Positions 49,480 to 62,117 of a stretch of DNA of 64,000 nt are shown piece by piece. Source of the DNA: Plectrocnemia conspersa (taxonomy: Eukaryota > Arthropoda > Insecta > Trichoptera > Polycentropodidae). The DNA lies in assembly GCA_009617715.1 (NCBI GenBank), contig VTFK01000023.1, forward strand, positions 1,860,001-1,924,000, read 5' to 3'. Position 1 is the first letter of the stretch. Each line of letters begins with the position of its first letter. The notes under the pieces are model-generated. The model did not search any database, had not been told where the DNA came from, and saw nothing but the letters and a program-made list of their open reading frames with translations. The position numbers and the translations under genes were made by a program.

Positions 49480-49945
49480 GATATAAAATTCTTCCACCCT
49501 TCGGTCATTTTTTAAATTCTTGAAGACTGATGCAAAATATTTCTATAGCCCATTTCTTACATCATCTACATTTTTAAATTTATTTCCGTCTTAGAAATAT
49601 TGCATCGATCTAAATAAGCGGAAGTCGGAAGGAGCAAGGTCTAGAAAATGAGGTGGATGAGATAAAACATTCACATTTGTAATCCCACCATACATATAAA
49701 ATAACTTTTTTACAGAAAGTCCGGGTTTCAAGGTATTTTATAACTTGACCTTTGAATAACTTCATTTCTGGTTCTGTATAAAAACCACATTTGTGGGAGG
49801 TCCAATCAGCTGCAACGTTAAAGCTGAGGTTATTCAAATGATCGTTTCGAATATTATAAAAAGGAAATAACAACTCGTTTTTGCAAAAGCCCAATCCAAT
49901 AAGAATAGAATACTCAATCAATTTGCACACTTTGATGTTCAAAAA
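49480..49945 (-). pseudogene. mariner transposase relic with internal deletion
   Basis: On the minus strand KKVILYVWWDYK (about 49715-49680) matches the catalytic-domain motif of mariner transposases. It is followed almost directly by HPPHFLDLAPSDFRLFRSMQ (49659-49600) and KFKNVDDVRNGL. In intact mariners about 60-70 residues separate these motifs, so the intervening block with the second catalytic Asp is deleted. Upstream sequence from 49942 looks like degraded N-terminal catalytic domain. Frameshifts are present. Terminal repeats were not resolved. Confidence 0.82.
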
Positions 49946-49949
49946 TTGG

Positions 49950-50734
49950 CGTTTTATTTATTAACTTGTTCCCAGCTTTCACTTAAATACTGAATGAAGT
50001 GAAAAACGATTGTAGTAGGATACTATTTAATTGAAATTATATTTACGGAATTTTCTGTACTGTGCTCGCTAGACAAATTTTGAATGTTCTGTTTCAACTG
50101 TTCAATTATTTTTTTGCATATGTATTGAATATGATTTTCCATATACTTTTATTTAATTTAAATAATATTGTTTAAAAACTACACTGTTTCACATAGAAGT
50201 TGATAAAGTATCGCTTAAGACGAGAACATATCGATTACGACATCACAGTCAAGTGACCACTCACAAGGCACGAGTCATTGAGCTGGACAAAATATCTTTT
50301 CAAGCTCTTACTGAGGCTCTATTGCTGTATAAAATATTGTAATATAATCATTATGATTTAGGTACGATAGGCGTTAACGTGAAAGGCTAGTAATATATTA
50401 TTATAATAACCAGAGTGTAGTTAAATTCTAATTAAAGATAAAAATACGTTAATTTAGACGCGCAACATGAAAATTTTGGAATATTTTTCTAATAAAAAGT
50501 GGTCGTAAAAAACATTTTTTTTTGTATATTTGAAGGTTTAATTGACGCAATAAAAATATTTTAATAATGTTAATGTATAAAAATAGATTGCCTCAATTAT
50601 TCAAGATGTGAAAAAATCAACATTTTGCTGGTTATTACCATTTATGTGGCAGTTGCTTTAACTGGCGTTAAAATCGCATTCATCTACCAGTCTGATATAT
50701 CATTTCACGCCATCTTAACAACTTCAACACTGGC
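49950..50734. other. AT-rich stretch without recognised gene
   Basis: Short frames only. It may include remnants of the mariner element's 5' side. Confidence 0.3.
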
Positions 50735-51674
50735 TTAACCCGCCGTTGGTCGCACGGCGGCGCAGCGCTCACCCTATCGTTTTTTTTGATGCCGTTTTTT
50801 TTGTATGAAACATATTAACTTGCGGGTCACTCTACTTTTCAAGAATTATGTTTTCTTCAATATTGCAGGCTCAAACACGTGTTTACTAATTTGATATACA
50901 TTTGGTTTTGCGTATTAGTTGTGTTATATCAAGGATCGAGAGAGAACGTTATTTACGCGGGTTAGATTCGTGCTGGAAATTTTATTTTTTGGTAGTTTCT
51001 TTTTATTATTATTTACTTTTTTGTTGTTATTATTATGTTTTTAATTTATTTTATAAATATATTTTATTAAACTCTTTTGATACATAGTATAAAAAAACTT
51101 TTTTGAATTTTTTTTTCGATTCCTTAGATAATTTAAAAAATTAAACAAATTTATTGCAAAGTTTGCAAATAAAAATATAGCAGTATTTAGGAGAGAAACC
51201 TGACACTACGATAATTCATCACCCAGAACCGAGTGAATAGAATCGTCAAAAATGTAATTTTTGCCCTAGGAAAAAAATCGCAAAATCACCATCAAATGCC
51301 ACATGTGCTATAACCCAATATGCAAAGAACATTCATCGGCATTATGTCCAGATTGCTTAACTAAGTATTCAAGTAATCAAGATCAAAAATAATATATATT
51401 TTTTCATGTTATTTTTAAAGTTTTAGGCATATATCTAAAAAAATTATATTTTACTTTTAAAATATTTATTATTTTATTTTTCTTCTTTCGTTATGTAAAT
51501 AAAAGTTTTAAAGAATTTATTTATTTTATATATACAACACTAAAATAAACCAAAAATAAAAAAATAATAAATATTCAATATTTAAACTTAAAAACAGAAA
51601 AAACTGAGAGGCGGCTATTCGCTCAGGCGCGACCAACGGCGTATGCAACACTCGCGCGACCAACGGCGGGTTAA
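50735..51674 (+). mobile_element. piggyBac-like element, 940 bp including TTAA ends
   Basis: The left end TTAACCCGCCGTTGGTCGC and the inverse right end TTAACCCGCCGTTGGTCGCG form terminal inverted repeats directly at TTAA target sites. On the right the word caacggcg is duplicated about 30 bases inside, giving a second TIR-like copy. The subterminal gcgctcacc (left) and gcggctattcgctcagg (right) match the copy at 28780-30375. It carries the C-terminal cysteine-rich part of a piggyBac transposase, so it is an internally deleted derivative of an autonomous element. Confidence 0.85.
51181..51392 (+). pseudogene. piggyBac transposase C-terminal cysteine-rich domain remnant
   Basis: The frame reads HHPEPSE-stop-NRQKCNFCP (to about 51270), then KCHMCYNPICKEH and CPDCL, ending at a TAA at 51390-51392. 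The spacing CxxC .. CxxC .. C..H .. CxxC is the zinc-binding tail of piggyBac-family transposases (family knowledge). One in-frame stop lies before the first CxxC and an in-frame TAG at 51178 closes the frame upstream. Most of the transposase is missing. Confidence 0.85.
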
Positions 51675-52805
51675 ATGTATTTCTGTATATTTTAAAATTA
51701 TTTCTGGATATTTTTAAAGCACATAATGTATTCAGAATCAGCATGCTTAATACTTTGAATTTAAGTGTTTTAGGGCTATGTTTGATTTCCCGTGAAAACT
51801 TTGATAGTATAATTATTTGAGGTTTGAAATATGTGAGATTTAATTAAAATATATTAAACTATGTATTACAACGGCTCGTTAATTCAATGCATTTAAATGA
51901 ATGGCAGAGATTGAAAACCACTGGCACGGTCCATCACTTGCGATGTGGGCCTTCCCGTTATAATAACAGGATTCGCAATTTATAAATTGCATCTCGGATG
52001 CTGCGACAATTTATCAATTAAAATAAAAACTATACCTGTCCCAGATTATTTAATAGATTTAACCGCCTGCTTTAACCATCTCCGGGTACACATTTGACTG
52101 ACAAATTTTACCATAATTGAGACGTTTAATGTGTGTCATACCATGGAGTTCACTTTTCTTCAAATTTATAAAGGCTTACGATTATTTATATGAGGTTCAA
52201 ACTGTGGCATAAAATCGTTTAGGTGCGATAGCGACATTCAAACAATGGCACGCGAGCCGGATTGAGGATAAGCGCGAAATAATGGCATCTAAAGAAAAAA
52301 GTGGAAATTGTCGGTAATCAGATGTGTCTAGTGTGAATAAGGACGCTTTCTTCTCGATGTTTATACAATATAATCTGATATATCAATGTAATTGTCACAA
52401 AAATATTAGTTTTTAGTATTCTTAGAGATTGTTTTGAGTCGAGTGAATGTATAGTAATTCTATTCGCGGTTTAAATAAAGATAAAGTAGGTAAAGTTTTT
52501 CCAATTCCTAAAAATGGTTCCATCACGAAACAGATGTTGTTGAAACGGAGTCATTTTGTGGTATACGGTTATATCAAAGAATGCAAACGGTACATTAATC
52601 ACATTCTATAAATAATCTCCAGTAACAGCTATTTAGTTCAATTCAGTAAAAAATAAAGAAACCACATTATAATTTCATGTTAGTTAACTGTTATATTACA
52701 TTAAATTGTCTAATTTAATATAGATGGCATACTCTTGCTATTTCAATATTAAGTTTAAACTATTTATATAGTACCGTTATAAATTATTTTTGACACATTT
52801 AGGGC
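51675..52805. other. Stretch without recognised gene
   Basis: No gene seen. cagtggttttcaatctct (inverse strand, about 51910-51927) looks like a single hAT end; its partner was not found. Confidence 0.35.
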
Positions 52806-52810
52806 TAATT

Positions 52811-52905
52811 TATGTAAGGTAACCAGACGTCCTCCTCAAAAATGTTGTCCTCCTTTTGTCCTTCTTTGTCCTCCTCGATCAAAAATGTCCGAGGTAACCT
52901 TTTTT
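52811..52905. repeat. tgtcctcc-rich low-complexity transposon-end-like repeat
   Basis: ggtaaccagacgtcctcctc is followed by repeated tgtcctcc / tgtccttc words. Such ggtgaccagacgtcct starts are seen at the ends of some DNA transposons, but only one end is visible. Confidence 0.45.
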
Positions 52906-52909
52906 ATTA

Positions 52910-55900
52910 GTATCCTTTGACATTTTAAAAATATGGTGGATGTTCTTAGCGATACACGAATACACAATACAGTATCCTCATTTCGTGACGCTTACCGATT
53001 AAAAGCGGGAGACGAGGACCATTTTGTTTTGTACTGCGATGTTGATATTTTGATCTGTTGTCGTAAATATATAATATTCAGAGCAGGAATCTACTTCATC
53101 ACTTCAATACAATTGACCGATATCGACACGGGCTGCTTTTAAGTGTAACCGTAATTGTACTTGAATAGTCTGTACGTATGCATAATTTCAATTCCACCCT
53201 CTGTCTGTTTACTTTTTTCTCACATTGTCTCAGGAACCAATTGTAAAAATGTCGTACATTATAATATATAAAAAAAAACATGTTTTTTACGTCTAGTGGA
53301 TTGCGAAAATATGTATAATAATAATGAATGTAGAATTTAATTGATAGGCATTTGATCTTCCAAATGGTTGAGGAGAAAAATTCGATTATAAAAATATATG
53401 ATAGATTTTTTGAATGAAGCTGCATTTTTATATGACTCTTGAAATCCTTCGTATAAAATATAATAATTGCTATTTTGTTAGTAATGAAGCTGCATTTCAA
53501 TAATTCTTTGTTTAAATTGCGTTCCCATCGGGTGCCTTTGTTAAAACATATTAGTGCATATTTGTGTTACAATTATTCATTTTCGTAACTTCAGTGTTAT
53601 TTGTTCACGAATTTTATAACGTTACTTTTGTAGTGAGTTTTATTATGAATGCCACGGGTTGAAAAAGTTTTTTTCTTAATATATTTATTAAGATCGATAC
53701 AATTTTTTTTCTGTATTTATGTTTTAGTCATAGTCAAACATATTTTACAGCATTTAATATTTCGCTGGTATTAAGCTTCATTAGTAATTTTTGACCTAAC
53801 GATTCAATAATTTGATTTTAATGTAAAGTTTTTGGTCAGTTAATAAATTAGTAACAATCATTCTCATTACTATTCCGACAACCCAATATGAGTTTTCATC
53901 TCCTACAATAATGTTCTCTATTTTTTACGGTCCTGTGCCGGGTTACTCCAATTGTTATAATTGGTCAATAAATCGTTTTACAAGTATATGCAACATTTGT
54001 TTTAAAAATAAATTTCAAATAGAATTTATGAATACATTATTGTGAATTCTTTATTTACTACTCAAATGTGTTTAAATGTGATATTTTTTTGCTGCATTTC
54101 AAGCGTAACCTTCACTTTTACTCTTCTTCACGAATCTTGGTCACGTTCCCAATGACCTGTCGCAACTCTTTCAATTGCGATAGTATCCACAAGTAACCTA
54201 GCGGTCTGGTCACCGCATAACGGTTTCGCATTCGAGTCACTTCGCATAGTTCGCTGAATTATTCTCAAACAGTCTTCCGCTTGTCTTCTTTTACACCACT
54301 AAAGTTTTTTTATCTTGAAAACATTTTGTGAAAGTTCTCGCGGTAATCTTCTCACACAGGTATCGTATGGTTCGTAATAGAGCCATTGTCGTCGGTTTTG
54401 CGATCTTGAAAAAAATATATATACATATAATAAGATTATTTCGACAGACGAAAGCGCGGCGTCGCGTGGGAAGTATGAAAATTAATTTATTTTTCAAGGG
54501 AAACGCGCGCGACCCACCGATTGTGAAACTGTGGCTAATTGTTGACCCGAGCGTTTTATCGCCCGTGGGAAAAATCTGCTAAAGGCTGGCGAACTCAACC
54601 GCAATGTTAGCAGCGGTATTGCACTGGGAAATATTATATTGTTGTTAATTGTGGCTCGAAAAAATTCGTGGTTATTTTTATGCAGAACCTGGCAGTTTTT
54701 TAAATCATGACTTGTGCAATAATTTTATGTACATATCAAAGTCGTATCAAAATCTGTCGAACTCTATAATTGGTAAGTGGTAGGAAAGTGCTATAGAATA
54801 TACAAAATCTTTGAGAAAATGCTTGAAGTCAAACGTTCCTTCCAGTTCATGATCCATGTATTATATATCCAAATGGTATAACCATTGCAGTCTAAAGGCA
54901 TCTATATCATGCTAAATATATTTCTTGAAACCATTTTAAACGATTTGATGATAAAATTTTCAATATTTTATTTCATTGGTTACCCAGACAGACCTCTATA
55001 AATATATCACAATATATCAAGTTTTAGATACATATAAGTCTTTATTTGATGTTGGCATATGTATTGTAAATTTATTATATGTCTAAGAATAATTCGGACT
55101 TATTTTGATAAACAGCTAAATAAAATAATAGACATAGCAACTAGTGGTATTATAGAAACCACAAACCACGTGACCAAAAGTTGACATCATTTAAAAAAAA
55201 AGAAAATGTGATATTTTATTCTTTTATACGCTTATTTACTATATTTAGATAAGAAAATGTTGATTCTAGACGTCACATATTTTATTTCTGTAAGCGAAGT
55301 TTCATGATTAAAACCATACTTTATGCACGCATAGTAGCGTGTAAAATATGGTATATATATTTTATAAATCTATATACATGTATATATATATTTCTAATTA
55401 GTTACGTTTATTAAAGTATTATACATAAAACATCTATGATATTTTTTTATATATTGTACGTTTATTTTAATATTATAAATAATTTTACAAACATACTAAT
55501 TATGTATGTATATTTACCTTACATGTTACTGGTTTATAACCATTTAACATTTTTTATTAGCCACAATTTGATAAAAAATAAAAATATAAAATAAAATGTT
55601 AGTGGTTAAAATGTAAGGAAAAATATAAGAAAAAAAACAATAAATTAAATGATAATTTGAGTACATTTTATTGAAGATCTGGAATCATTGATATACTGTC
55701 TTTAGCTTCTGAAGCATTTTGTGCTTAAAATAAAAATTAAGATTGGTTTTATCGTAGTCACCGATTTTGCAAAATATTTTCTGGCATGAAAATGAGTGTT
55801 CTTTAATTTTTGATATTTAAAGGCTGTTATGCATTTTTTTATTTTGAATGACTTGAAATTTAGAAAAAAATTGTGTCACTCCACACTGAACGATCATATG

Positions 55901-56805
55901 TTAAAATAAGTCTAATTAATTTTTTATTAATTTATACTTTATTTTTTATAGTTAGCGCGCTATTTTTATTAAATATCGGTCTAATACGCGCAATGGCGGC
56001 AAGCCCTTTAGTGCGAAGTTGCAAAATAAATAAATCTTGGAGTCTTTGTTTTACATTTTATGATACTGCCTATTAAACTATTACTATTAAACTCGTGTAT
56101 TACCACTAATAGACAGTAATTACATTGAATATTATTATTTTTATGCACTGCTAAAACACAATAACATGGAAATAATCAATGATTTAATGTGTTTGTGGAA
56201 TAATTCGTCGTGGCATATTCTTTTAATTACTTCTTCAAGTTTTTTTTATGATCATTGAGTTGTGTGATCATATTTATTTTTTAATATGTCCTAATGATAT
56301 TTTTTACATTTTTCCTTATGTTATGAATTATTTTCTATAAGTAATAATTTTATTTAATATTTCTTTACTGCATTGATCAAATTGATAAAAAAAACATTGC
56401 TGTATATTTTTTGTGTTAGTTGCAGTTTAAATTTGAGCTCATGTGCTTTTTCATTACTTTATTGATGATGTGAATACCTTCCATTTCGGAATATAAGAAG
56501 CACCCCCAGATCATTTGACTCTCTGGATTTCGTACAGTTGCCTAAAAACAGTTTTTGTTTTCAATCCTATCTAAACGCATAAATTAGATTCAATCTAAAA
56601 CAGTCGATTAGCCAATTTCATCCGTGTTAGACGCATTTTTGGACAATAATGGCGTTTAACTGCTTGCACCTCATATTCCTTAAGCACACCACAGGTTGAA
56701 CACATTTATTTATCTTTTATCAATTTTTTTGCAAATACTCAAATACATCAGTAGCTCACTATATCTTTACCAAGGGTAGCTATTTTTACCATTAACACGA
56801 TTTTA
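52910..56805. other. AT-rich stretch without recognised gene
   Basis: Frames up to 133 codons on the minus strand (53099-53500) are AT-driven and show no motif. A less AT-rich patch at 54110-54600 has no recognisable exon. I see nothing else. Confidence 0.35.
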
Positions 56806-56809
56806 TTAC

Positions 56810-57049
56810 TTAACCAATTGAACGCGGAAAACGACTAAAGTCGCCCAATCTCTTTACGCAAAAATCAGTAAAAAAATGCTTTTCAAGAAAAAACTTTTTT
56901 TTTGTGAATAAACATAAAATATCATTTTAAATGAATAAAAATTAAAAAATCAGAACATTTAAACACAGTATCAAGGTAAAATTTGCATTTTTCAAAAAAA
57001 AAAAAAAACCAATAAAATATTATTTTTGATAACGCGTTTAAAGGGTTAA
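56810..57049. mobile_element. TTAA-type MITE, 240 bp
   Basis: TTAACCAATTGAACGCG at the left and TTAACCCTTTAAACGCG inverted at the right form imperfect terminal inverted repeats with TTAA on both sides. The interior is AT-rich and non-coding. It belongs to the same broad type as 3464-3707. Confidence 0.6.
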
Positions 57050-59700
57050 ATATAAAAATTTGAACTATTGATTTTATATAATATACATAAAGCCTATTTG
57101 TCTTATCAATGAATGATATTATCGCATTTTTACTCAAATTAAATTATATTTGATATTATAATTTTTATGATTTATAGAAGTCGTGCGTTTTTTTAGCGCT
57201 ACTGTATATCAATTTTTGATTAAAAATACCTCTATGTTAAATGCACTACATAAACCACTCAAATATAAGTATTTTGATCTATTGGTGCCTTTCCTTTTGA
57301 TACCTTCTGCTACGTTTACTGACCTACATAATCTATAAAAGGAGAATGAAATTAAATTAAAACTGGCAAATCAATGGTTTCTACTGCAGGTATTGTTTGT
57401 ACTTTGATTTAATTACTTTTTACTTTTCAAATATATTTAAAGTATTATTAAATGTAAATCAGAAGGACCGTTGAAATTTCTAGTGGATTTTTAGGAAATT
57501 TATTATTTTATTCTTTCACTCCGTTTTCTACTGCTACTTTAATGGTTTTAATGTTATACATTTTGTATGATATATTTATACAAATTAACGGCTATTTTTT
57601 TATGACATGACCTGTATCACCACATATATTAACTGTATTTATTTTGGAGTGCAATTTGCATGGTTTCAATTGGATGGAATATAACCATCAGGTTATTTTA
57701 CTAATTTATATTTATGACCCAAAACCACACGCAATAATAAAATCTCCATTATATTTTATGGTGTGTTTTTGTGCAACATGTATTTAAAATATATTTTTAT
57801 TATTATGTTATTATTATTATTAATTAATATTTATGAAAAACTGTAACATGTAAATTAAAAATGTAGTTAAAATATTCACCGTATGTACATATATTCTAAT
57901 TAATTTATAATACAAAAAATAGTGCGCAAATTCAATAATTAATGTATAATATCATAAATAACACTCAAATGATTAAAATAGAATTTTAACATTTTTCTAA
58001 CCGTTGACCCGTAGAAAAGATGTTATGTATTACACTTAGTTACGTCTAACTTGGAGATCAAAGGTCTGTTAATCTTATTTATTTTAATAATCGACCGTAT
58101 CTTATAATAATTTATTATATTATGATCATTACGTTTTATTTCATTTTAATTAATTTATTCTAACAATAATCGATCATTCAATTCAACAATGACGATAATA
58201 GTAGTTAATGATTTATTTATTAAATTTGTTTACACGTGCTTCAAATAGGCATTAAAGTGTATAGAAAAATAATACTTTAGGATATTGATTGATATTTTCA
58301 TCCTTAAATGGTATCATAATTACATGCTCTACATCTACAACTTGCGGTCAATACCACAATTCTGGATGAAATTAATACGTGACGTTTTATATTACCAGTA
58401 TGACATTTTTATAATTGTAACTTGTCGCTTTTGGTATTACATATTAGATATATTCGTATTTTTTTAAAATGTGAATAACATGAGTAAAGCCATATGGAGA
58501 CAGAGGTAAACAATTTAGAGAGCTATTACTACATGCAGTCATATCCATGTGTGGTTGTGGATCATTGTATTTTTATTGACACCTTTTTTTAGTACACCAT
58601 ATGTTCAAAAATGATCATCTAGTTTAATTGCAAATGTATATATGCAGAATAAAAATAGGTTTTTATGTCTATTACATATATATTTTTTTAATTAAATGGT
58701 ACAGATTGCCTATTTGGATAATTTAGATATACTTATTTTACGTCACACCAAAAATTATTTCATACAACTTAACTGTATTAAAACTTTCTTTGCCAATTCA
58801 TTTAATGAAATTGCTGTTGTTTTAGATGAAAGATTATATATTTTCCAACATTATAGTTCATCTTTTTTACAATAGCCAATGTCTAATATTTCAATTTTCC
58901 CAATATTTTTGTCAAAATATGTGACATTTCTGAAAAGATTTGCAAATAAATAGCTATTTTTGTAATTTGAACAACCTGACAAACATTTTTCAACGCGATT
59001 GCCATATAATTTCCGATTTTTTTCAAACAAAATTGGCCGCTAGAGCAGATTGCGAACGGCTGTTTTAATGGCAATCTCGAATGCACGTATTTTCTTTTCT
59101 CAATGCATTTGCGACAAATAATTTTAATCTTTTTGCTTCATGGCGGGTACTTTGACTTGATCTGCAGAAAAGTTTTCTCATGGTGGTGTCCCATTTTAAC
59201 ATAGAAGACCCTTTTTTGTTTTAGACATTTAAATCTCGTCTTTATTTATGATTTGCCAAGACTGGCTTTGTCACCAACTTTGTACAATTTAATATGATAA
59301 TATTTGGATTCAATTGATAAATTTGGCAACTCCTTCAAAAATACATTTTAATTATAGAAATATTTCGATAAACCATCGCATGTCTATCACATTAGGATTT
59401 TATTTAATTACGATGAGACACAGCGTTCATGGTCATCTTTTTTGTCAAGCAAAAACCTCAGTTTGGTCGATCTGGACTACGGTCTTAGCATACTGAAGTC
59501 CATTACTTCTCCAGGATCAGATTAGATTATGAAAGGATGCAAGTCTGGTCTTTTGAACTCTTTTCGTTTATATTTAATTTAATTTTGAGATCCTTCTGTT
59601 TTCCAGGGTTGTAGAAATGCTTTTGCCAATCTGTAAATTTCCATTAACCTAATGCTTTTTACTAACTTTGTTTCGATTCACTGTACTCTCATGTACAAGT
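57050..59700. other. AT-rich stretch without recognised gene
   Basis: No supported gene. Sequence from about 58985 on is less AT-rich and may be degraded LINE sequence belonging to the fragment that follows, but I could not recognise motifs. Confidence 0.3.
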
Positions 59701-60710
59701 GATTTCAAAAAGGCGTTTGAGAAAATCGACCACGATTTACTTGGAATTTTTTTGGAATTGTAATTTTAAGAAGGTTTTATTAAGTTGTTCCTAAATTACT
59801 TTTACATTTTTAGAACGATATAATGCATGTATTGGAGTTAGGGTTCTTAAATATTTGTAGTTTTTAACTATTCGGATATTAAATAAAAATTGGATGAAGT
59901 ATTCGAATATAGTCTTAATTATTCTCGGTTTTGACTGATATTCATTTATTTAATAAATTAGTGCAAAAATCAATTAATCGCCTATTCTAATATTAATTAA
60001 TTAAAAATATAATTATTGCTTAATAATAATTATTTTAATTAATTATTAATAACTCTAATAATATCAGCTGTGATTGAATTAATTGAGTAAAATTGATGGA
60101 ACAATTTAAATACATAATTCTATAGAATTTATTGTTTATACAATAGCTATTAATATTTAGAACAAAATCGCTATTTTGTTTTGTGTAGACTTGCATATAA
60201 ATTAAATCGCGATCGAATTATTGAACGTCTTGGGACAACAAATAATAAAACGTAACACGAATTTTACAAAAATTTGCGACGCACACCTGTTTTTAGATAA
60301 ACGTTAAACGATAATAAAATATTGGACTTTCCAACATTTTATTTCGTTCGACAAAAAAAATTCTGCGAATTTCGGTCATAGTATATACAGCTGATAAACA
60401 TTATATTCACAAACATTTTTCGGAAGCGTAAAAGCATTTTTTTTGTTGAGAAGAAGCGTTTCATTGTTTCGCATTTTGAAACAACAAAGGACCATGGATT
60501 TTGGAGCGTATAAATAAATATTATACGGAATTCGATCAATTATTCGAATATTCATATAGTTAAAAATCTTAATTAAACCCTTATTAAAGAACCGTAATGA
60601 TCCAGCTTGGGCTTATTGCTGTTTCTACTGTTCATTAATGACATAGAGAAATTTTTGCACTGCTGACGACTTGAGAATTTTCAAGGGATTTTATATCGGA
60701 TTTCATAATT
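59701..60710 (+). pseudogene. LINE reverse transcriptase relic interrupted by an insertion
   Basis: Near 59703 the frame reads DFKKAFEKIDHDLL, the conserved catalytic-Asp region of LINE reverse transcriptase (pattern DFSKAFDxVxHxxLL). It runs on to a GGAGT at 59834-59838. Coding resumes at CCG (60592) as P-stop-stop-SSLGLLLFLLFINDI, then CADDLRIF with the catalytic DD (about 60660-60685). The two halves join within the GVPQGS motif, so an insertion of about 753 bases separates them. Stops and a frameshift before ADD show a dead element, CR1/Jockey-like. Confidence 0.8.
59839..60591. mobile_element. Insertion within the LINE relic, AT-rich with inverted ends
   Basis: The left end tagggttcttaaatatttg .. 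tttttaactat (59840-59870) and the inverse of the right end ggttctttaataagggttt .. tttttaactat show imperfect terminal inverted repeats. No coding sequence is recognisable, and no clean target duplication was found, so the superfamily is open. Confidence 0.5.
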
Positions 60711-60714
60711 TTTA

Positions 60715-61160
60715 TATTATTATATACCTCACATAAGTTATCATTTTTTATCTTAGTTAAATATTAATGACTTTTTTATAGAGGAAAAGTTAGTAAAAAC
60801 CTTTTTGCAAGTATAGAATCAAAAGATATGCATATTGTCTTATCTAATTGTGAAAAAAGTTCTGCTTAGTAATATCTTCCGCCATATCGTTAATTCTGTG
60901 TGACACTGTATTTGGGAAAGGAAGATTTTCTCTTCAAACATGTAGTGGATAACATCTTTGATGCATGGCTTTATTATTTGTTTTCAAAAATATATAGACA
61001 ACTGGCGTTAAAATAGTTATATTCGCCTATTTATATAATGGAGTTTCGTGCGGAATCAAAACACAAATTATTAATCGCTGCTTATTTTTCGTTTACGTTA
61101 TTTTTTTCTAATGATCCTAGAGGCTCTCAAAATATATATAAAAAAATAAAATCGATGTAA
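60715..61160. other. AT-rich stretch upstream of the 61.3-kb exon
   Basis: Probably further degraded LINE sequence, then AT-rich intron or intergenic DNA. Confidence 0.3.
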
Positions 61161-61309
61161 CGTGCTACACTCTCTGCAATCGGGCCGCGACTGATTTGCG
61201 AATCGGGCGCGCACTCTTTCGCAACCGATCGTTTCGATTCACCGCCGCCTATTGGCTCTGATCGCTATCTAACTACCATTATTAATCGGAGGTGTGTTCA
61301 TCGTTGCAG
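61160..61309 (+). promoter_or_regulatory. GC-richer region before the 61.3-kb exon: splice acceptor, possibly also an alternative promoter
   Basis: CpG words (atcgggccgcgac, atcgggcgcgcact) and an attgg box at 61250 suggest promoter-like sequence. The segment ends in gtgtgttcatcgttgcag, a fair 3' splice site at 61309. Both uses are possible: acceptor for the exon at 42708-42715, or promoter for a transcript starting at the ATG at 61317. Confidence 0.4.
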
Positions 61310-62117
61310 TTGGAGCATGAGCGGAGCGCCAGACCTGCGCCAGGCGCTGCGGGAAAAGGCCGCGGGGCATAGCTCCTTCTACCGGAGGCTGAGGGCTGCC
61401 GCGGCGCCCCCGGCAAAGCACCAGATGACCAACCCGACCACCTTGGCACCTAGTCCACCTCCCATCTGCGACGAATGCATAGACCGACCCAGAAGCAGGG
61501 ACTCTGCTGTAGATCTAGACGACGCATCGAATCCTTCCATCTTAACAGATGCTCTACGAAACCTATCAGACGATAAATGCTACGACTCCGGAGGCGAAAA
61601 CTCTTTCGACGATCCTTCGTCCAGCCCTTACGACAAAAGAGAGTATTGCGAAGAGCACTGCTGCTACCACATCCGCAGCAAGATGATCCTAGAAGCCCAA
61701 TACGTTGAATATCCATTCGAAGACAAATGCTGCGAAGAGACCGACAATTTCACCGCAGATCCAGGCAGGAGACCTTCAGCTTTCAGCTGGGATGGCGACG
61801 AAAGCTCTAGAGTGCGTAAAGTGCGCACCCCATCAGTAGTGATCAGTGATTATTCAGACGATATACACGCTGGAATAACGGTAGAAGAATTAGAATACTT
61901 CAGAAGTCACGTAAACAACTCTCCGTCGAGTGGTAGATCGTCGTGCAGCAATTTAGACAGCAGATGCGGAAGTCAACTGAGCGTCTTGGATTTGGAAGAG
62001 AACAGCAGATGCGGAAGCCACCTCAGCGTCTTAGACCTTGATGACTCCAAATCTCCATCTGTGAGCGATTGCGAAGACGAAGACAGCGGAGTCGAGAGGC
62101 ATCAAGCGCCTAAAAAG
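61310..62117 (+). CDS. Long N-terminal coding exon of an unrecognised serine/acidic protein
   Basis: Open from the acceptor at 61309 to a donor AAG|GTATTT at 62118, phase 0, 267 codons from the ATG at 61317. GC content and codon use stand out from the flanks. The product is hydrophilic and probably disordered, with an Ala/Pro segment (SFYRRLRAAAAPPAKH). A Cys-rich segment (EYCEEHCCYHIRSK, KCCEETDN) follows at about 102-145. TPSVVISDYSDD and ITVEELEYFRSHV lie at about 170-200. A tandem duplication, SRCGSQLSVLDLEEN then SRCGSHLSVLDLDDS, lies at about 215-245, before a DCEDEDSG cluster. No transmembrane segment or catalytic motif is seen. Downstream exons lie beyond the window. I do not recognise the family. 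Confidence 0.8.

Noticed and set aside
53099..53500. 133-codon minus-strand frame
   Set aside because: Lys/Tyr/Ile/Phe-rich translation from AT-rich DNA, no motif and no splice or promoter context.
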